Source of the DNA: Bacillus sp. AFS041924
Lineage (GTDB): Bacteria > Bacillota > Bacilli > Bacillales > Bacillaceae_G
Direction: 5' to 3'
Assembly (NCBI RefSeq): GCF_002577195.1
Contig: NZ_NULG01000007.1
Span: 1-64,000 of the forward strand
DNA: 64,000 nucleotides
Positions 53,154 to 61,961 of this stretch are shown here, piece after piece. The position numbers and the translations under genes were made by a program. The notes under the pieces were generated by a model that worked only from the letters and a program-made list of their open reading frames with translations, was not told where the DNA came from and searched no databases. Within the stretch, counting starts at the first letter, position 1. Every line of letters starts with the position of its first letter.

Positions 53154-54389
53154 TTAGCTATTTTTTGAAGAAGATTGAATTGGCAAAGTAATTTCGAAGC
53201 TTGTGCCTTCTCCTTTTTTACTTTTGACTTTTATTTTCCCTCCATGTTCTTCAACAATCCATTTTGCAATTGATAACCCTAGTCCAATTCCATTTTTGGA
53301 TGTACGTGATACGTCCTCCTGGAAGAAACGATCAAATATACGTGAAAGATTTTCTTCTTTTATTCCGACTCCACTATCTATAACTTTTATTAGAAAATTA
53401 TTTTTCACTTGCTCACAGTTAATTTGAATCGTGTCATTTTCATTTGTAAATTTCATTGCATTATCGATTAAAATGACTAGCAACTGGTGAATTCTTTCTT
53501 GATCGCCGAGATAAAAATACGTATCTTTAATGGACAATAATATTTCTTTTTTTTGAAATGAAATGATTTCAGTGAAATGTGAAATGACTTCTTCTAACAA
53601 TTCATTTAAAGAGAATATTTTTTTATTTAATTGTATTTGTCCTGAGTCTGACCTTGCTAACGTTAATAAGCTTGCAACTAGTTTGGAAAGACGCCTATTT
53701 TCTTTTAGCATAATTGAAAAGTCTTGTGCCTTTTCCTCAATCGTTGCACCAGGCTCTCTGAGCAATAATTCTAAACGCGATTGAATAACAGTTAAAGGTG
53801 TTCTTATTTCATGGGAAGCGTCAGATACAAATTCCTGTTGCTTATGCCATGCATTTTTAATTGGTACAAGTGCACGTCCAGCTAACATGTAACCTGCAAT
53901 AATTGATAATGCACTACCCAAGACCCAACCAATAATTAATATAATTAATAATGTATCGACTAAATCTTTTTCTGAATCAATATTTCGTAATATTTGCAGT
54001 GTAATTTCCCCTCGGTCTGTTTCACCTTGAATTGATATCGTACGATAATTTAATTCACCGATTTTATCATTATATAATTCATTTATCTTTTTAGGATATT
54101 TTAGTTCATCTTGTAAAATGATTGCATTAATACCAGGCATAGGATTAATGATTTTTTTATTTTCATCCCACATGACCATTAAAATACGAGGATCTCGATT
54201 GGAATTTTGTATACGATTCGGATTATCACCGTTTTGAATTCGATTAATATTCCATAAAAGTGACTGATCAACCTCTTTATATAAACGAGTATTTGTATAC
54301 GAATATATGATAATAGAAAGGATGCCAATTAGCAGGATAAATACTACTGAGTTTATAATTGTTAATCGAATTTTTGTTTTCTTAAACAT
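53154..54389 (-). CDS. Sensor histidine kinase (PhoR/CusS-like)
   Basis: A 411-residue kinase: TM1 (about residues 8-28), an extracellular domain of about 115 residues, TM2 (about 145-168), a short HAMP-like linker, the phospho-acceptor box FVSDASHEIRTPLTVIQSRLELLL, N box DNAMKFT, G1 VIDSGVGIKEENL and G2 GIGLGLSIAKWIVEEHGG. It lies nine bases after its response regulator gene and ends the two-gene operon. The signal is not predictable; the small membrane protein encoded upstream (55382-55660) may be linked. Confidence 0.9.
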   Translation of the reverse strand: MFKKTKIRLTIINSVVFILLIGILSIIIYSYTNTRLYKEVDQSLLWNINRIQNGDNPNRIQNSNRDPRILMVMWDENKKIINPMPGINAIILQDELKYPKKINELYNDKIGELNYRTISIQGETDRGEITLQILRNIDSEKDLVDTLLIILIIGWVLGSALSIIAGYMLAGRALVPIKNAWHKQQEFVSDASHEIRTPLTVIQSRLELLLREPGATIEEKAQDFSIMLKENRRLSKLVASLLTLARSDSGQIQLNKKIFSLNELLEEVISHFTEIISFQKKEILLSIKDTYFYLGDQERIHQLLVILIDNAMKFTNENDTIQINCEQVKNNFLIKVIDSGVGIKEENLSRIFDRFFQEDVSRTSKNGIGLGLSIAKWIVEEHGGKIKVKSKKGEGTSFEITLPIQSSSKNS

Positions 54390-54397
54390 CTTTTCAC

Positions 54398-55069
54398 CTA
54401 GTCATCTTTCATAATATATCCAATTCCTCTGACAGTTTTTATAAGACTACCATAATTAAATGGTTCTAGCTTTTTTCGAAGTTGGTGAACGTACACTTCA
54501 ACAATTGCAACGGTCGTATCGGAATCGAATCCCCAAACTCTATCAAAAATTTGTTCTTTCATTAAAATTTTGCCTTGGTTTTGAATGAAATATTCTAGCA
54601 ACTCATATTGTTTAATTGTTAAATGAATCGTTTCATGATTAATTTCAACCGGATATTCTTTTCCTTTTAAAATAATTCCTTGATACTTCAAGGTACTATC
54701 AATGGTTAATTTACCACTTCTTCTAAGTAAAGCATAAATTCTTGCTAGTAACTCTGGCCCTTGAAATGGTTTAACTAAATAATCGTCAGCACCTAGGTTT
54801 AATCCTTCTACACGATCCTCTAATGAATCCTTTGCAGTTAGAAAAAGTACTGGCGTATGCACACCTTTTTTTCTTAGGTCTTTTACGATTTCAAAACCAT
54901 TTTTCTCGGGAAGCATGACATCTAATACAATTACATCATATATATTTTGCAATGCTAAGTAAAAGCCTTCTTCCCCCTCTAACGCTTTATCTACTGTAAA
55001 ATCATTTGATAATAATTCAACGATTGAATTTAAAACTTCAATATGATCTTCCACAACTAAAATTTTCAC
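54398..55069 (-). CDS. OmpR-family response regulator
   Basis: A 223-residue regulator: receiver domain (ILVVEDHIEVLNSIV; Asp in VIVLDVMLPEKNG; Lys in LVKPFQGPELLARI) and a winged helix (QILMKEQIFDRVWG-type; VAIVEVYVHQLRKKL). GTG start at 55067-55069 behind GGAGGTTTTAGTA; the in-frame ATG 15 bases upstream lies in the ribosome binding site. Paired with the kinase that follows. The 55070-55381 stretch upstream contains its promoter region but no strong motif. Confidence 0.9.
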   Translation of the reverse strand: MKILVVEDHIEVLNSIVELLSNDFTVDKALEGEEGFYLALQNIYDVIVLDVMLPEKNGFEIVKDLRKKGVHTPVLFLTAKDSLEDRVEGLNLGADDYLVKPFQGPELLARIYALLRRSGKLTIDSTLKYQGIILKGKEYPVEINHETIHLTIKQYELLEYFIQNQGKILMKEQIFDRVWGFDSDTTVAIVEVYVHQLRKKLEPFNYGSLIKTVRGIGYIMKDD

Positions 55070-55381
55070 TACTAAAACCTCCATTAGACTAAAAAAGAAG
55101 CAGCCCTTTTATAGCAACGCTCCTTATCAATAAACAAATCGTAAATGCTTGAATCGGTCTTATATTTGAAGGGGGAGTACCCCGATAATGACTCTGATTA
55201 ATAGAGAAAATGTAAAATAGAATACAGTTTCAAAACACGCTTACACCTAATCCTACACATATCATACCACCAAATGAGCTAATTACGACTGTTCCGATTT
55301 AGAATTGTAATAGTTTGATCCTTACCATGAAAAAGTTTTTCCATTAATACAAAAATTTCTGGCCCTTTTTTGTGTCTCTTC

Positions 55382-55660
55382 TTAATTACTGCTCCCTGAT
55401 GAAGGTGGTTGTTGATTGAAATAGCCTCCGCCACCATCTTGTGGGAAACCTCCACCATTTCGGAAACCATTCATTATTTCAGTACGACCATTATTTTTGT
55501 AACTTAAATAGCCTACACCTATTAAAGTAAAAACACCAATTACCAAGTTCGCGATTAATAAAATTGAAATGACTTTTGGTGAAAATGCTCCAGTATTTGA
55601 ATGTTTTTTCAAATTCAATTTTTGATCTTGATCTACTAAATTCGATTCTAAATTTTCCAT
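55382..55660 (-). CDS. Small membrane protein with Gly/Ser/Pro-rich tail
   Basis: A 92-residue protein: a charged N-terminus (residues 1-24), one membrane helix (VISILLIANLVIGVFTLIGVGYLSY in two halves, about 29-54), then an outward tail with GGGFPQDGGGGYF and a Ser/Pro-rich end. The ATG at 55658-55660 follows AAAAGGAGTGGAATT. It is upstream of, and in the same direction as, a two-component system 312 bases away. This arrangement recalls small membrane proteins regulated by or feeding into such systems, but I recognise no family. No terminator is seen directly after it. Confidence 0.7.
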   Translation of the reverse strand: MENLESNLVDQDQKLNLKKHSNTGAFSPKVISILLIANLVIGVFTLIGVGYLSYKNNGRTEIMNGFRNGGGFPQDGGGGYFNQQPPSSGSSN

Positions 55661-55771
55661 AATTCCACTCCTTTTCATTAATAATTGAATTATGTAATAG
55701 AATCCTTAATTTTTTCTTAAAATAAACGGCTAATAGGAATTTAGAATGTGCTTAAAGCCACATACCTATAT

Positions 55772-55803
55772 AAAAAAGGATGCCTAGACTAACTAGGCAC
55801 CCT
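55772..55803 (-). terminator. Terminator of the 124-aa hypothetical gene
   Basis: AGGGTGCCTAG/CTAGGCATCCT stem (one mismatch), followed by TTTTTT on the minus strand. Confidence 0.8.
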
Positions 55804-55871
55804 AAAAATATGAAATAAAGTCCAAATAATAAATAGAAAAACTTATAATAAATAATAAGTGCTTTATAAAA

Positions 55872-56246
55872 TTACGATAACTTAATCTTTCGAACTACTT
55901 GTATCTTAACGTGTTTAGGTATATCGCCTTTGATCGTCACTTCTCCATTCGATAAAGCAATTTTTGCTCCCCATCCATTTTTAAATTTTTTAATTTTTAC
56001 TCGAAGTAATCTTATTTCCACCTGACCTAATCCAGATTTGTTTTTTACTTCTAATTCTGGTGTTTTCGCATTACCAATATTATGTAGAAGTAGCTTCACT
56101 CTAATTAGAGGTTCTTCATCGCTTTTTACGATTACATATGCGTTACCTTGTTCATCCTCTTTAAATTGGTCGTAAGTTACTGAAAAACCTTTTGTACTTA
56201 AGTAAATTTCTCCATCATCATTTACTTTGTAAACTGGTGAAAACAT
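55872..56246 (-). CDS. Hypothetical beta-rich protein, 124 aa
   Basis: I do not recognise the family. The protein is predicted soluble and beta-rich: it opens with VYKVNDDGEIYLSTKGFSVTYDQF, has a middle block DEEPLIRVKLLLHNIGNAKTPEL and ends in basic strands (KHVKIQVVRKIKLS). It has no cysteine, signal peptide or membrane helix. The ATG follows AAGGAGAAGAGACAT. It is a single gene with its own terminator and is flanked upstream by a strongly structured intergenic region. Confidence 0.7.
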   Translation of the reverse strand: MFSPVYKVNDDGEIYLSTKGFSVTYDQFKEDEQGNAYVIVKSDEEPLIRVKLLLHNIGNAKTPELEVKNKSGLGQVEIRLLRVKIKKFKNGWGAKIALSNGEVTIKGDIPKHVKIQVVRKIKLS

Positions 56247-56327
56247 ATGTCTCTTCTCCTTGCCGTATATTGTTCTTATGTAAATAAAAAAACTTGTCGA
56301 TTGGCTAGCCTATTAACCGAAGTCCGA

Positions 56328-56373
56328 GACGTAGTTGCACTTATACTTTATTCCTAGAATTGGCTACTACGTC
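56328..56373. other. Inverted repeat in a gene-free region
   Basis: GACGTAGT (56328-56335) and ACTACGTC (56366-56373) form a perfect 8-bp stem with a 30-base loop. The neighbourhood 56290-56420 is GC-richer than its flanks and could fold further. No known riboswitch class is recognised on either strand. The rest of 56247-56793 is AT-rich without a gene. Confidence 0.45.
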
Positions 56374-56793
56374 GAGTACTCATCATCGCTGCCAACTTAT
56401 GCTTTCTTAAAGTGCAATAAAAAATTGACGATGAAATAATAAATTATTTTTACGTCAATTCTAATATTAGTATGGCTTAACTATTAAAAAATGTTCTTTC
56501 CAATATTTAATATGTTTAAAATATGTTTCTTATTACATCAGACAGATTATTCTATTTTATTAAAATCTATTCTAAAATGCAATTTTTTACCCCTGAAATT
56601 AATAGCTAATTTTTGGAAATTTCTGTTCAATATTTAGCCATTATTTTACATTAAAACTTGGTTCTAAAACATAGTATTTAATGAATAAATATGCTATTGT
56701 TCTAATGAATTATTTAAAGATTTAAAATCAAATATTCTATTTGGAATTTTGTTTGTAATTAGGAAATTAATACAAAGGAAGAAGGAAAGTCAG

Positions 56794-58044
56794 TTGATTT
56801 ACAGTAAACAAGTCGTACTATACAATGAATCCCAGAGTATTAAAAATGGTGCCGCATCTACAATCGCGATCAGTTTATCAAATAATTACTTTATTTTGTT
56901 TGCTATTGCAATTTTAGGTGCTACTAATTATCAAGTAGGTTTAATTTCTTCCTTACCTTCAATTGTCGGAATGGCTGCAATGCTACCAGCTGCGTTTATG
57001 GTTAATAAATTAGAGGAAAAAAGAAAATTCACAGCTTATTCTATTTTCTTTACCCGTTTCTTTCTATTAATAATGGTTTTCCTTCCATTTATTAAATCAG
57101 AGCATATCGCCTGGTTTTTCGTTATTTTAATTGCATTAATGAATTTTCCAGGTACTTTTTTAAATTTAGGCTGGCAAGCATTTATTGGTGACTTAATTCC
57201 AGCAGACCGTCGTAACACGTTTTTTGGCAACCGAAATAGAATACTAACCTTTATAGGAATGATCGTAACGCTTGTAGCAGGTTTATGTATGAAATCAATT
57301 AATCCCAAAAGTTCTCTTCCATATCAATTACTTTTTTTATTTGCATTTATTTTTGGAATGATCGAGTTTTATTATATTTTAAAGCATAAAGAAGAGAAGC
57401 AACAAATTGAGATTTCTAATCATTATTCTCCTTTTTCAAAACATTTATTTCAGTATAAACCATATATCTCTTTCTTAGTTTGTGCACTATTTTTTAACTT
57501 TGCATGGCAAATGGCATGGTCTTTATTTTCGATTTATCAAATAAGATTTGCTCATGCCACTGCTTTTTGGATTAGTTTATTTACTGTAAGCAACCAGCTT
57601 TCACAAATCGCCAGCTTTCGTTGGTGGGCAAAAATGGCCAATCGATATAGTAATACTCAATTATTAATTTGGATTTCGATCGGTATGGCTTCTGCACCTA
57701 TTTTAAATATTTTATCAACGAATTATGTCTACTTATTTTTCGTAAACTTTTTCTCAGGATTTTTCGTATCCGGTACTGTTTTAATATTATTTAATAGCTT
57801 ATTAGAATCAACTGAAGAAGAACATCGCACTTCATATATAGCTAACTATAATTTTTTACTTTCAATCGTTGCTTTTGTCGCTCCTCAGGTAGGTGTTTTT
57901 TTACTTGAATCGTTTAGTATGAATATTGCGATGATTATTTCAACGATTTTCCGAGGATTAGCTGGCGTTTTATTCGGAATAATGGCCTATAGAATGTCAC
58001 ACTCTAATCAATTAGATTATAAACAAAATAAAATATCGCTCTAG
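56794..58044 (+). CDS. Major facilitator superfamily transporter
   Basis: A 416-residue membrane protein with about 12 helices in the 6+6 MFS arrangement. GATNYQVGLISSLPSIVGMAAMLPAAFMVNKLEEKRK (loop 2-3 region, given in type, about residues 43-79) holds a degenerate motif A; the central loop (about 195-225) is Lys/Glu-rich. TTG at 56794 is the start because AGAAGGAAAG lies seven bases upstream; the longer frame from 56749 has no ribosome binding site. The substrate is unknown. Related Bacillus proteins of this size are annotated only as MFS transporters. Confidence 0.85.
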   Translation: MIYSKQVVLYNESQSIKNGAASTIAISLSNNYFILFAIAILGATNYQVGLISSLPSIVGMAAMLPAAFMVNKLEEKRKFTAYSIFFTRFFLLIMVFLPFIKSEHIAWFFVILIALMNFPGTFLNLGWQAFIGDLIPADRRNTFFGNRNRILTFIGMIVTLVAGLCMKSINPKSSLPYQLLFLFAFIFGMIEFYYILKHKEEKQQIEISNHYSPFSKHLFQYKPYISFLVCALFFNFAWQMAWSLFSIYQIRFAHATAFWISLFTVSNQLSQIASFRWWAKMANRYSNTQLLIWISIGMASAPILNILSTNYVYLFFVNFFSGFFVSGTVLILFNSLLESTEEEHRTSYIANYNFLLSIVAFVAPQVGVFLLESFSMNIAMIISTIFRGLAGVLFGIMAYRMSHSNQLDYKQNKISL

Positions 58045-58050
58045 AGTAGT

Positions 58051-58080
58051 AAAGGAGTTCAATCATTGAGCTCCTTTATT
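58051..58080 (+). terminator. MFS gene terminator
   Basis: AAAGGAGTTCAA/TTGAGCTCCTTT stem (one mismatch) followed by ATTT. Confidence 0.75.
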
Positions 58081-58215
58081 TATGGTTTCAAAAAATGCCC
58101 TTGATAAGTAACTGCCCTCATATCCCGCCTCCTATTTTAGGTCATTTCCATATCGTTACCCTAAGCACTATAAATATGTATTAATTAACATTCAAATTTT
58201 GGCAACAAAAAAAGA

Positions 58216-58380
58216 GCCACTTTTGACGATATTTAAGCATCTTCCAATGATATATAAGCCACTTTCAATGATATATAAGCCACTTTCAATGATAATTAAG
58301 TCCACTATCGCCGTTATTTATGCCCCTTTCATTAATAATTAAGCTACTTTCACAGTTTTTTATGCCAAGTTCACAAACTG
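58216..58380. repeat. Eight tandem 21-bp repeats
   Basis: Units start at 58216, 58237, 58258, 58279, 58300, 58322, 58343 and 58364. The consensus is close to GCCACTTTCAATGATAATTAA; the third and fourth units differ by two bases only. They fill the middle of the gene-free stretch 58081-58617. Confidence 0.9.
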
Positions 58381-58617
58381 TTCGTACTTTTCATTATTAT
58401 CCATTATGATTTCAAAACGCTAAAAAACACTGTTCTTCATTCCATTCAATACTTTTTGATAGGCAACAGAACGACTTTAAAATCATACTTTATTTAATGT
58501 GATATTTATTTTTAGGTGTTATTAAAAGTTATTGTGAAAATTAGCTAATCTTAATGATTCAAATCCACTACAATTTTGATACTATAAAAATAGAATGGTT
58601 TAGGAAAGGATATTGAT

Positions 58618-59484
58618 ATGACTATAGATTATCGATTTTATGAGAGCCCTTCAGATCTTGATTTACAGTATGATTTTTGGAATCAGATGACACAGACTTT
58701 GCCTTATGCGTGGAAACCAACTTTATCTCCGAAGTTATTTGAAAACCAGCCCGAATTTGATGCTAAATCTAGATGCTTTGCTTTTGATGGAGATCAGCTT
58801 GTAGGTTATATTAGTTTCTCTGGTAAAGGAGATTTTGTTTCGTTAGGTTATCCTTGGGTATTACCAGAATATGAAGATAAAGTACGTGATGAATTATTTG
58901 AAAGAGTATATCAATTTGCGATCAGTGAGGAATATGGTGGTAAATTATTTGCACAGCGATTTAGGGGTCAGTGGTCGAAACAAATCGACTATTTCTTGTC
59001 AAAAGGATTCAACATTACTAGTCGCTCTCAAATAGTTGGAGCTCATTATCCACTTCTTATAAAAGCCATCCAAAATATTCCTGGTTTTTCTTATGAAATA
59101 AGAGATCAATTTCAATTTAATGTTTGGAAAGAGCTAAAAATGAAGCAACAAATTCTTACTAACGAACAAGTTGCTATGATGAATGAATATTATAGCTCGA
59201 TTGAATTTGATTATGCTGTTGAATGCAAGCTTGAAAATCAAATCTTTGCCTATTTTGGTATGACAATTCGACCTGATACGAGATATTCAGAAATATTGGC
59301 TGTTGCCTATACAGAAGCAGCTATTCCGCATTTTTACGATATTATGTCGATCATCCATAATGAGAACATCAATCGAAAAGTTGTGGCTGTAACAATCTCT
59401 AAATCCCAAATACCTAAAGGCGTATTACAAGAAAAACTTGGCTTTACCCCATTAACTGAAGATGTGATGATGCATAAGAGATAG
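58618..59484 (+). CDS. GNAT-like acetyltransferase family protein
   Basis: A 288-residue soluble protein whose N-terminal half looks like a diverged GNAT domain: FAFDGDQLVGYISFSGKGDFVSLGYPWVLPEYEDKV (about residues 59-94, in type) corresponds to the acceptor strand and the CoA-loop region, and FLSKGFNITSR to the last strand. The second half (about 150-288) could be another diverged GNAT domain, ending KLGFTPLTEDVMMHKR. The start follows AAAGGATATTGAT. The substrate is unknown and the family call is moderate. It is single-gene, convergent with alkC. Confidence 0.65.
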   Translation: MTIDYRFYESPSDLDLQYDFWNQMTQTLPYAWKPTLSPKLFENQPEFDAKSRCFAFDGDQLVGYISFSGKGDFVSLGYPWVLPEYEDKVRDELFERVYQFAISEEYGGKLFAQRFRGQWSKQIDYFLSKGFNITSRSQIVGAHYPLLIKAIQNIPGFSYEIRDQFQFNVWKELKMKQQILTNEQVAMMNEYYSSIEFDYAVECKLENQIFAYFGMTIRPDTRYSEILAVAYTEAAIPHFYDIMSIIHNENINRKVVAVTISKSQIPKGVLQEKLGFTPLTEDVMMHKR

Positions 59485-59514
59485 GGGTATAAAGACTTGC
59501 TCAAAAAAATAGTG

Positions 59515-59554
59515 AAAACCCGCAAGAAATTTCTTCATTTCTAGCGGGTTTTTT
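59515..59554. terminator. Bidirectional terminator
   Basis: AAAACCCGC/GCGGGTTTT stem with an inner AGAAAT/ATTTCT stem and T/A tracts, between convergent genes. Confidence 0.8.
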
Positions 59555-59578
59555 GTGCTTTTCTTGAAATTATATAAA

Positions 59579-60667
59579 TTACTCTACCATAAAGTTACAA
59601 CTTCCACATTCCACGCCATTGATCAGCAAGCTAATCGTATGTTGGCCTGGATAATGTTTTCTTGTTGTAAGGTTTTTGAACGAATGCGATTTGTTATATG
59701 ATAATGTTTTGCCTTTTTCTATTGTATTTTCAGATATTTTGAAAATTTTTTTAGTACGGTGTCCTTTTGCTTTTACGTAATCAATTGCGAATTCAGTTCT
59801 TATTTTTGTAGGGGTTAATTCGTTACTATGAATCTTAAATGAAAAGTTTAGGTTCTCACCTATTCTTATGTTGTTTGATTGTAATTGAAAACTTTCAACG
59901 TTGATTTCATTTGTCGTTTGAAATCCAAAAATTGTAAATGCTTCTATATTCCCCTTTTTTAGTAGCGTTCGACAGGCGTGCTTAATAATCCAATTTGTAT
60001 GTGGATTTTTTCCGTACCATTCTTTCGCAATCTGTAGTACTAAACTCGGGTGATCTTTTGAAATATCATTTAAATTATTAGCTACACTTTTGCGTACATA
60101 TAATGACTCATCTTCCTTTAAGTTTTCTAGTATAGGAAGAATTGGTGATGGGTCTATTTTTAAGCTTTTTAAAACCATCCCCCATGGTAATTTTGGACGG
60201 CAGCCTTCACTTGCAAGCCTTCTTACATGTTCGTTTGGATTAGTAGACCACTCTATCATTTGCGTCATCATACGTGTTTGATCTTGTACAATAAATGGTC
60301 TAACCGCAAATTCCGAAGTTGAGTGTTGTGTAAATAATTCTAATGCTTGCATAGAAGTTTCCCAATTTTCTAATCCATAAACTTCTACAAAATCTGGAAA
60401 AATGATACTACTTAATTGGCCTTTTGGGAATTTATCTAATATACTACTTAAAATCTTTATCGATACTTCATATTCATTCGGTAGTGCCTCTCCCAAACAA
60501 AACGTAATATGTCTCATTCTTTCCTTTAATGTTTTCTCTTCCCAGTTCTCATCAAAGACTTCATTTATAAAAGATTTACGATTAAACTCTGGAAAAACAT
60601 CATTGATCTCATTAGCGATTTTTAAAATTAAATCATGGTTATATACATTTTTTAACGCATCAGCCAT
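59579..60667 (-). CDS. alkC: AlkC-type DNA glycosylase with C-terminal Ig-like domain
   Basis: A 362-residue HEAT-like-repeat protein of the DNA alkylation repair superfamily. MADALKNVYNHDLI and the helical repeats up to about residue 235 (including EHVRRLASEGCRPKLPWG near 143-160 and ESLYVRKSVANNLNDISK) are typical of AlkC. The last 110 residues (NNIRIGENLNFSFKIHS onward) look like the Ig-like sandwich domain known in AlkC but absent from AlkD. AlkC excises 3-methylcytosine and 3-methyladenine from DNA without base flipping. The gene is 31 bases after cblS and may be read from the cobalamin operon. Start behind GGAGAACTAAA. Confidence 0.88.
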   Translation of the reverse strand: MADALKNVYNHDLILKIANEINDVFPEFNRKSFINEVFDENWEEKTLKERMRHITFCLGEALPNEYEVSIKILSSILDKFPKGQLSSIIFPDFVEVYGLENWETSMQALELFTQHSTSEFAVRPFIVQDQTRMMTQMIEWSTNPNEHVRRLASEGCRPKLPWGMVLKSLKIDPSPILPILENLKEDESLYVRKSVANNLNDISKDHPSLVLQIAKEWYGKNPHTNWIIKHACRTLLKKGNIEAFTIFGFQTTNEINVESFQLQSNNIRIGENLNFSFKIHSNELTPTKIRTEFAIDYVKAKGHRTKKIFKISENTIEKGKTLSYNKSHSFKNLTTRKHYPGQHTISLLINGVECGSCNFMVE

Positions 60668-60698
60668 TTTAGTTCTCCAATATGTTTATTTCGATCTA

Positions 60699-61469
60699 TT
60701 AAACAATCTCACCTAGTAAAGTGATTGGCTGTGAGATGTTTCTTTTTAATCCTTCAATCGTATCCTTTTTAATAATGGCTAAAGCACATGTCGCTGGGCC
60801 TGCCGATTTCTGTAATTCGATATTAGATTGAATAAAAAGATTCATATTTATATTATTTGTTTCCATCAATTGATTCAATTCATGCAAAACGCCCTTTGAA
60901 CCAATTGGTAGTAAATCAGAAACAGCTTTATTATTAGTTAAATATTTTAAAGAATTAAAATTGATGATTTCGTTTTTATTTTCATTTAAATCTTCTAATA
61001 CTTCATGTCCTACTTTTGGATACCCGATTAAGATCACAGCATCACCAGAATTAACTTCTCTTTTATTAAATGGATTAAATATTTCTCCCATTAAGGTGAT
61101 TCCTAAACCTGTTTGTTTTGTTGGTATATTTTCTTCTGTACTTCCAGTAATATTGATTTCCAGGTTATCTTCATAAAAATTTGCTTCGTTATATTCTTTG
61201 ATCGCTTTTTCAATTCCGTTTATGATTCGCTTTCCCCTACCGTTCATTTCCACACATAATGTATTAATTAAAACAGTAGGTTTAGAGCGAAATGCCAATG
61301 TTTCGACTAAACATAATTTCGCAGTTAAATATCCTACAATCTCTTCATCTACTTTTATGTAATCAAGTTCACTCATCCCGATCCCGCCGCAGCTATCGCA
61401 AGCAATCGTAAAATAGCGATTCCGATCTATTTGCAATAATGTTAAATCCCTATATTTTGATATTTGCAC
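60699..61469 (-). CDS. cblS: Alpha-ribazole kinase CblS
   Basis: A 256-residue PurM/AIR-synthase-like ATP enzyme (RYFTIACDSCGGIGMSELDYIKV near residues 18-40; TGLGITLMGEIFNPFNKR near 119-136; GDAVILIGYPKVG). Together with an adjacent ECF-type membrane gene it matches CblS of the alpha-ribazole salvage route in Listeria and Geobacillus, which phosphorylates alpha-ribazole to feed CobS. Start GTG behind AAAAGGTGATGAAAC, overlapping the end of cblT by 20 bases. It is the fifth gene of the cob operon. Confidence 0.82.
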   Translation of the reverse strand: MQISKYRDLTLLQIDRNRYFTIACDSCGGIGMSELDYIKVDEEIVGYLTAKLCLVETLAFRSKPTVLINTLCVEMNGRGKRIINGIEKAIKEYNEANFYEDNLEINITGSTEENIPTKQTGLGITLMGEIFNPFNKREVNSGDAVILIGYPKVGHEVLEDLNENKNEIINFNSLKYLTNNKAVSDLLPIGSKGVLHELNQLMETNNINMNLFIQSNIELQKSAGPATCALAIIKKDTIEGLKRNISQPITLLGEIV

Positions 61470-61947
61470 GTTTCATCACCTTTTGGAGTATAAATGCTAA
61501 AACTATATTTACCGCTGAAGCTAAAGTTAATGGTATAACCATTAACATAAAGAAACTACTAACAGTCTTTACTGAAAATGAGTGATTTAAAAAAGTAATT
61601 AATAGACCACTTAGTAATGTTGCAACAGGACCATTTAAAATAATTGCGACTAACATCGCTATGTATTGATTCAATTTTTTACATAATACGCCATAAATCC
61701 AAACAATCACAAGCATTTGGATTGCAATAAATAGATGCACTGGAACGGTAAACGGAAAACCGGAAGTTAATGCTGTAAGAAGGTGGCCGAGTGCACCTAC
61801 AACACCGCCTGCGATCGGTGAAATCATCATAGCAGCAAGAAATGCTGGCATTGAATCAAATGCAATGGAATAGAAAATTTTAATATTAGATAATACTGCA
61901 CTTAATGCGATAAATAATGAAATTAAAACAATTTTTTTTGTGTTCAA
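61450..61947 (-). CDS. cblT: Alpha-ribazole ECF transporter S component CblT
   Basis: A 165-residue membrane protein with about five to six helices, the size and pattern of an ECF S component (TKKIVLISLFIALSAVL at the start; MISPIAGGVVGALGHLLTAL near residues 41-60). The close link to cblS within a cobU-cobS-cobC operon points to CblT, the alpha-ribazole importer. It would need the shared EcfAA'T module encoded elsewhere. Start TTG behind GGATGGAGAAAC. The basic C-terminus (KVMKRANIKI) overlaps cblS. Confidence 0.8.
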   Translation of the reverse strand: MNTKKIVLISLFIALSAVLSNIKIFYSIAFDSMPAFLAAMMISPIAGGVVGALGHLLTALTSGFPFTVPVHLFIAIQMLVIVWIYGVLCKKLNQYIAMLVAIILNGPVATLLSGLLITFLNHSFSVKTVSSFFMLMVIPLTLASAVNIVLAFILQKVMKRANIKI

Positions 61948-61961
61948 GTTTCTCCATCCTC

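Noticed and set aside
55279-55470. Minus-strand 63-codon frame near the small membrane protein gene
   Set aside because: It overlaps the better supported 55382-55660 gene in another frame and lacks a ribosome binding site.
56290-56420. c-di-GMP (GEMM) or second c-di-AMP riboswitch
   Set aside because: The conserved GEMM and ydaO blocks are not present on either strand, so it is reported only as an unexplained structured region.
58216-58380. Possible CRISPR array
   Set aside because: Units are contiguous 21-mers without distinct spacers, no cas genes are nearby, and units degrade gradually. It is a plain tandem repeat.
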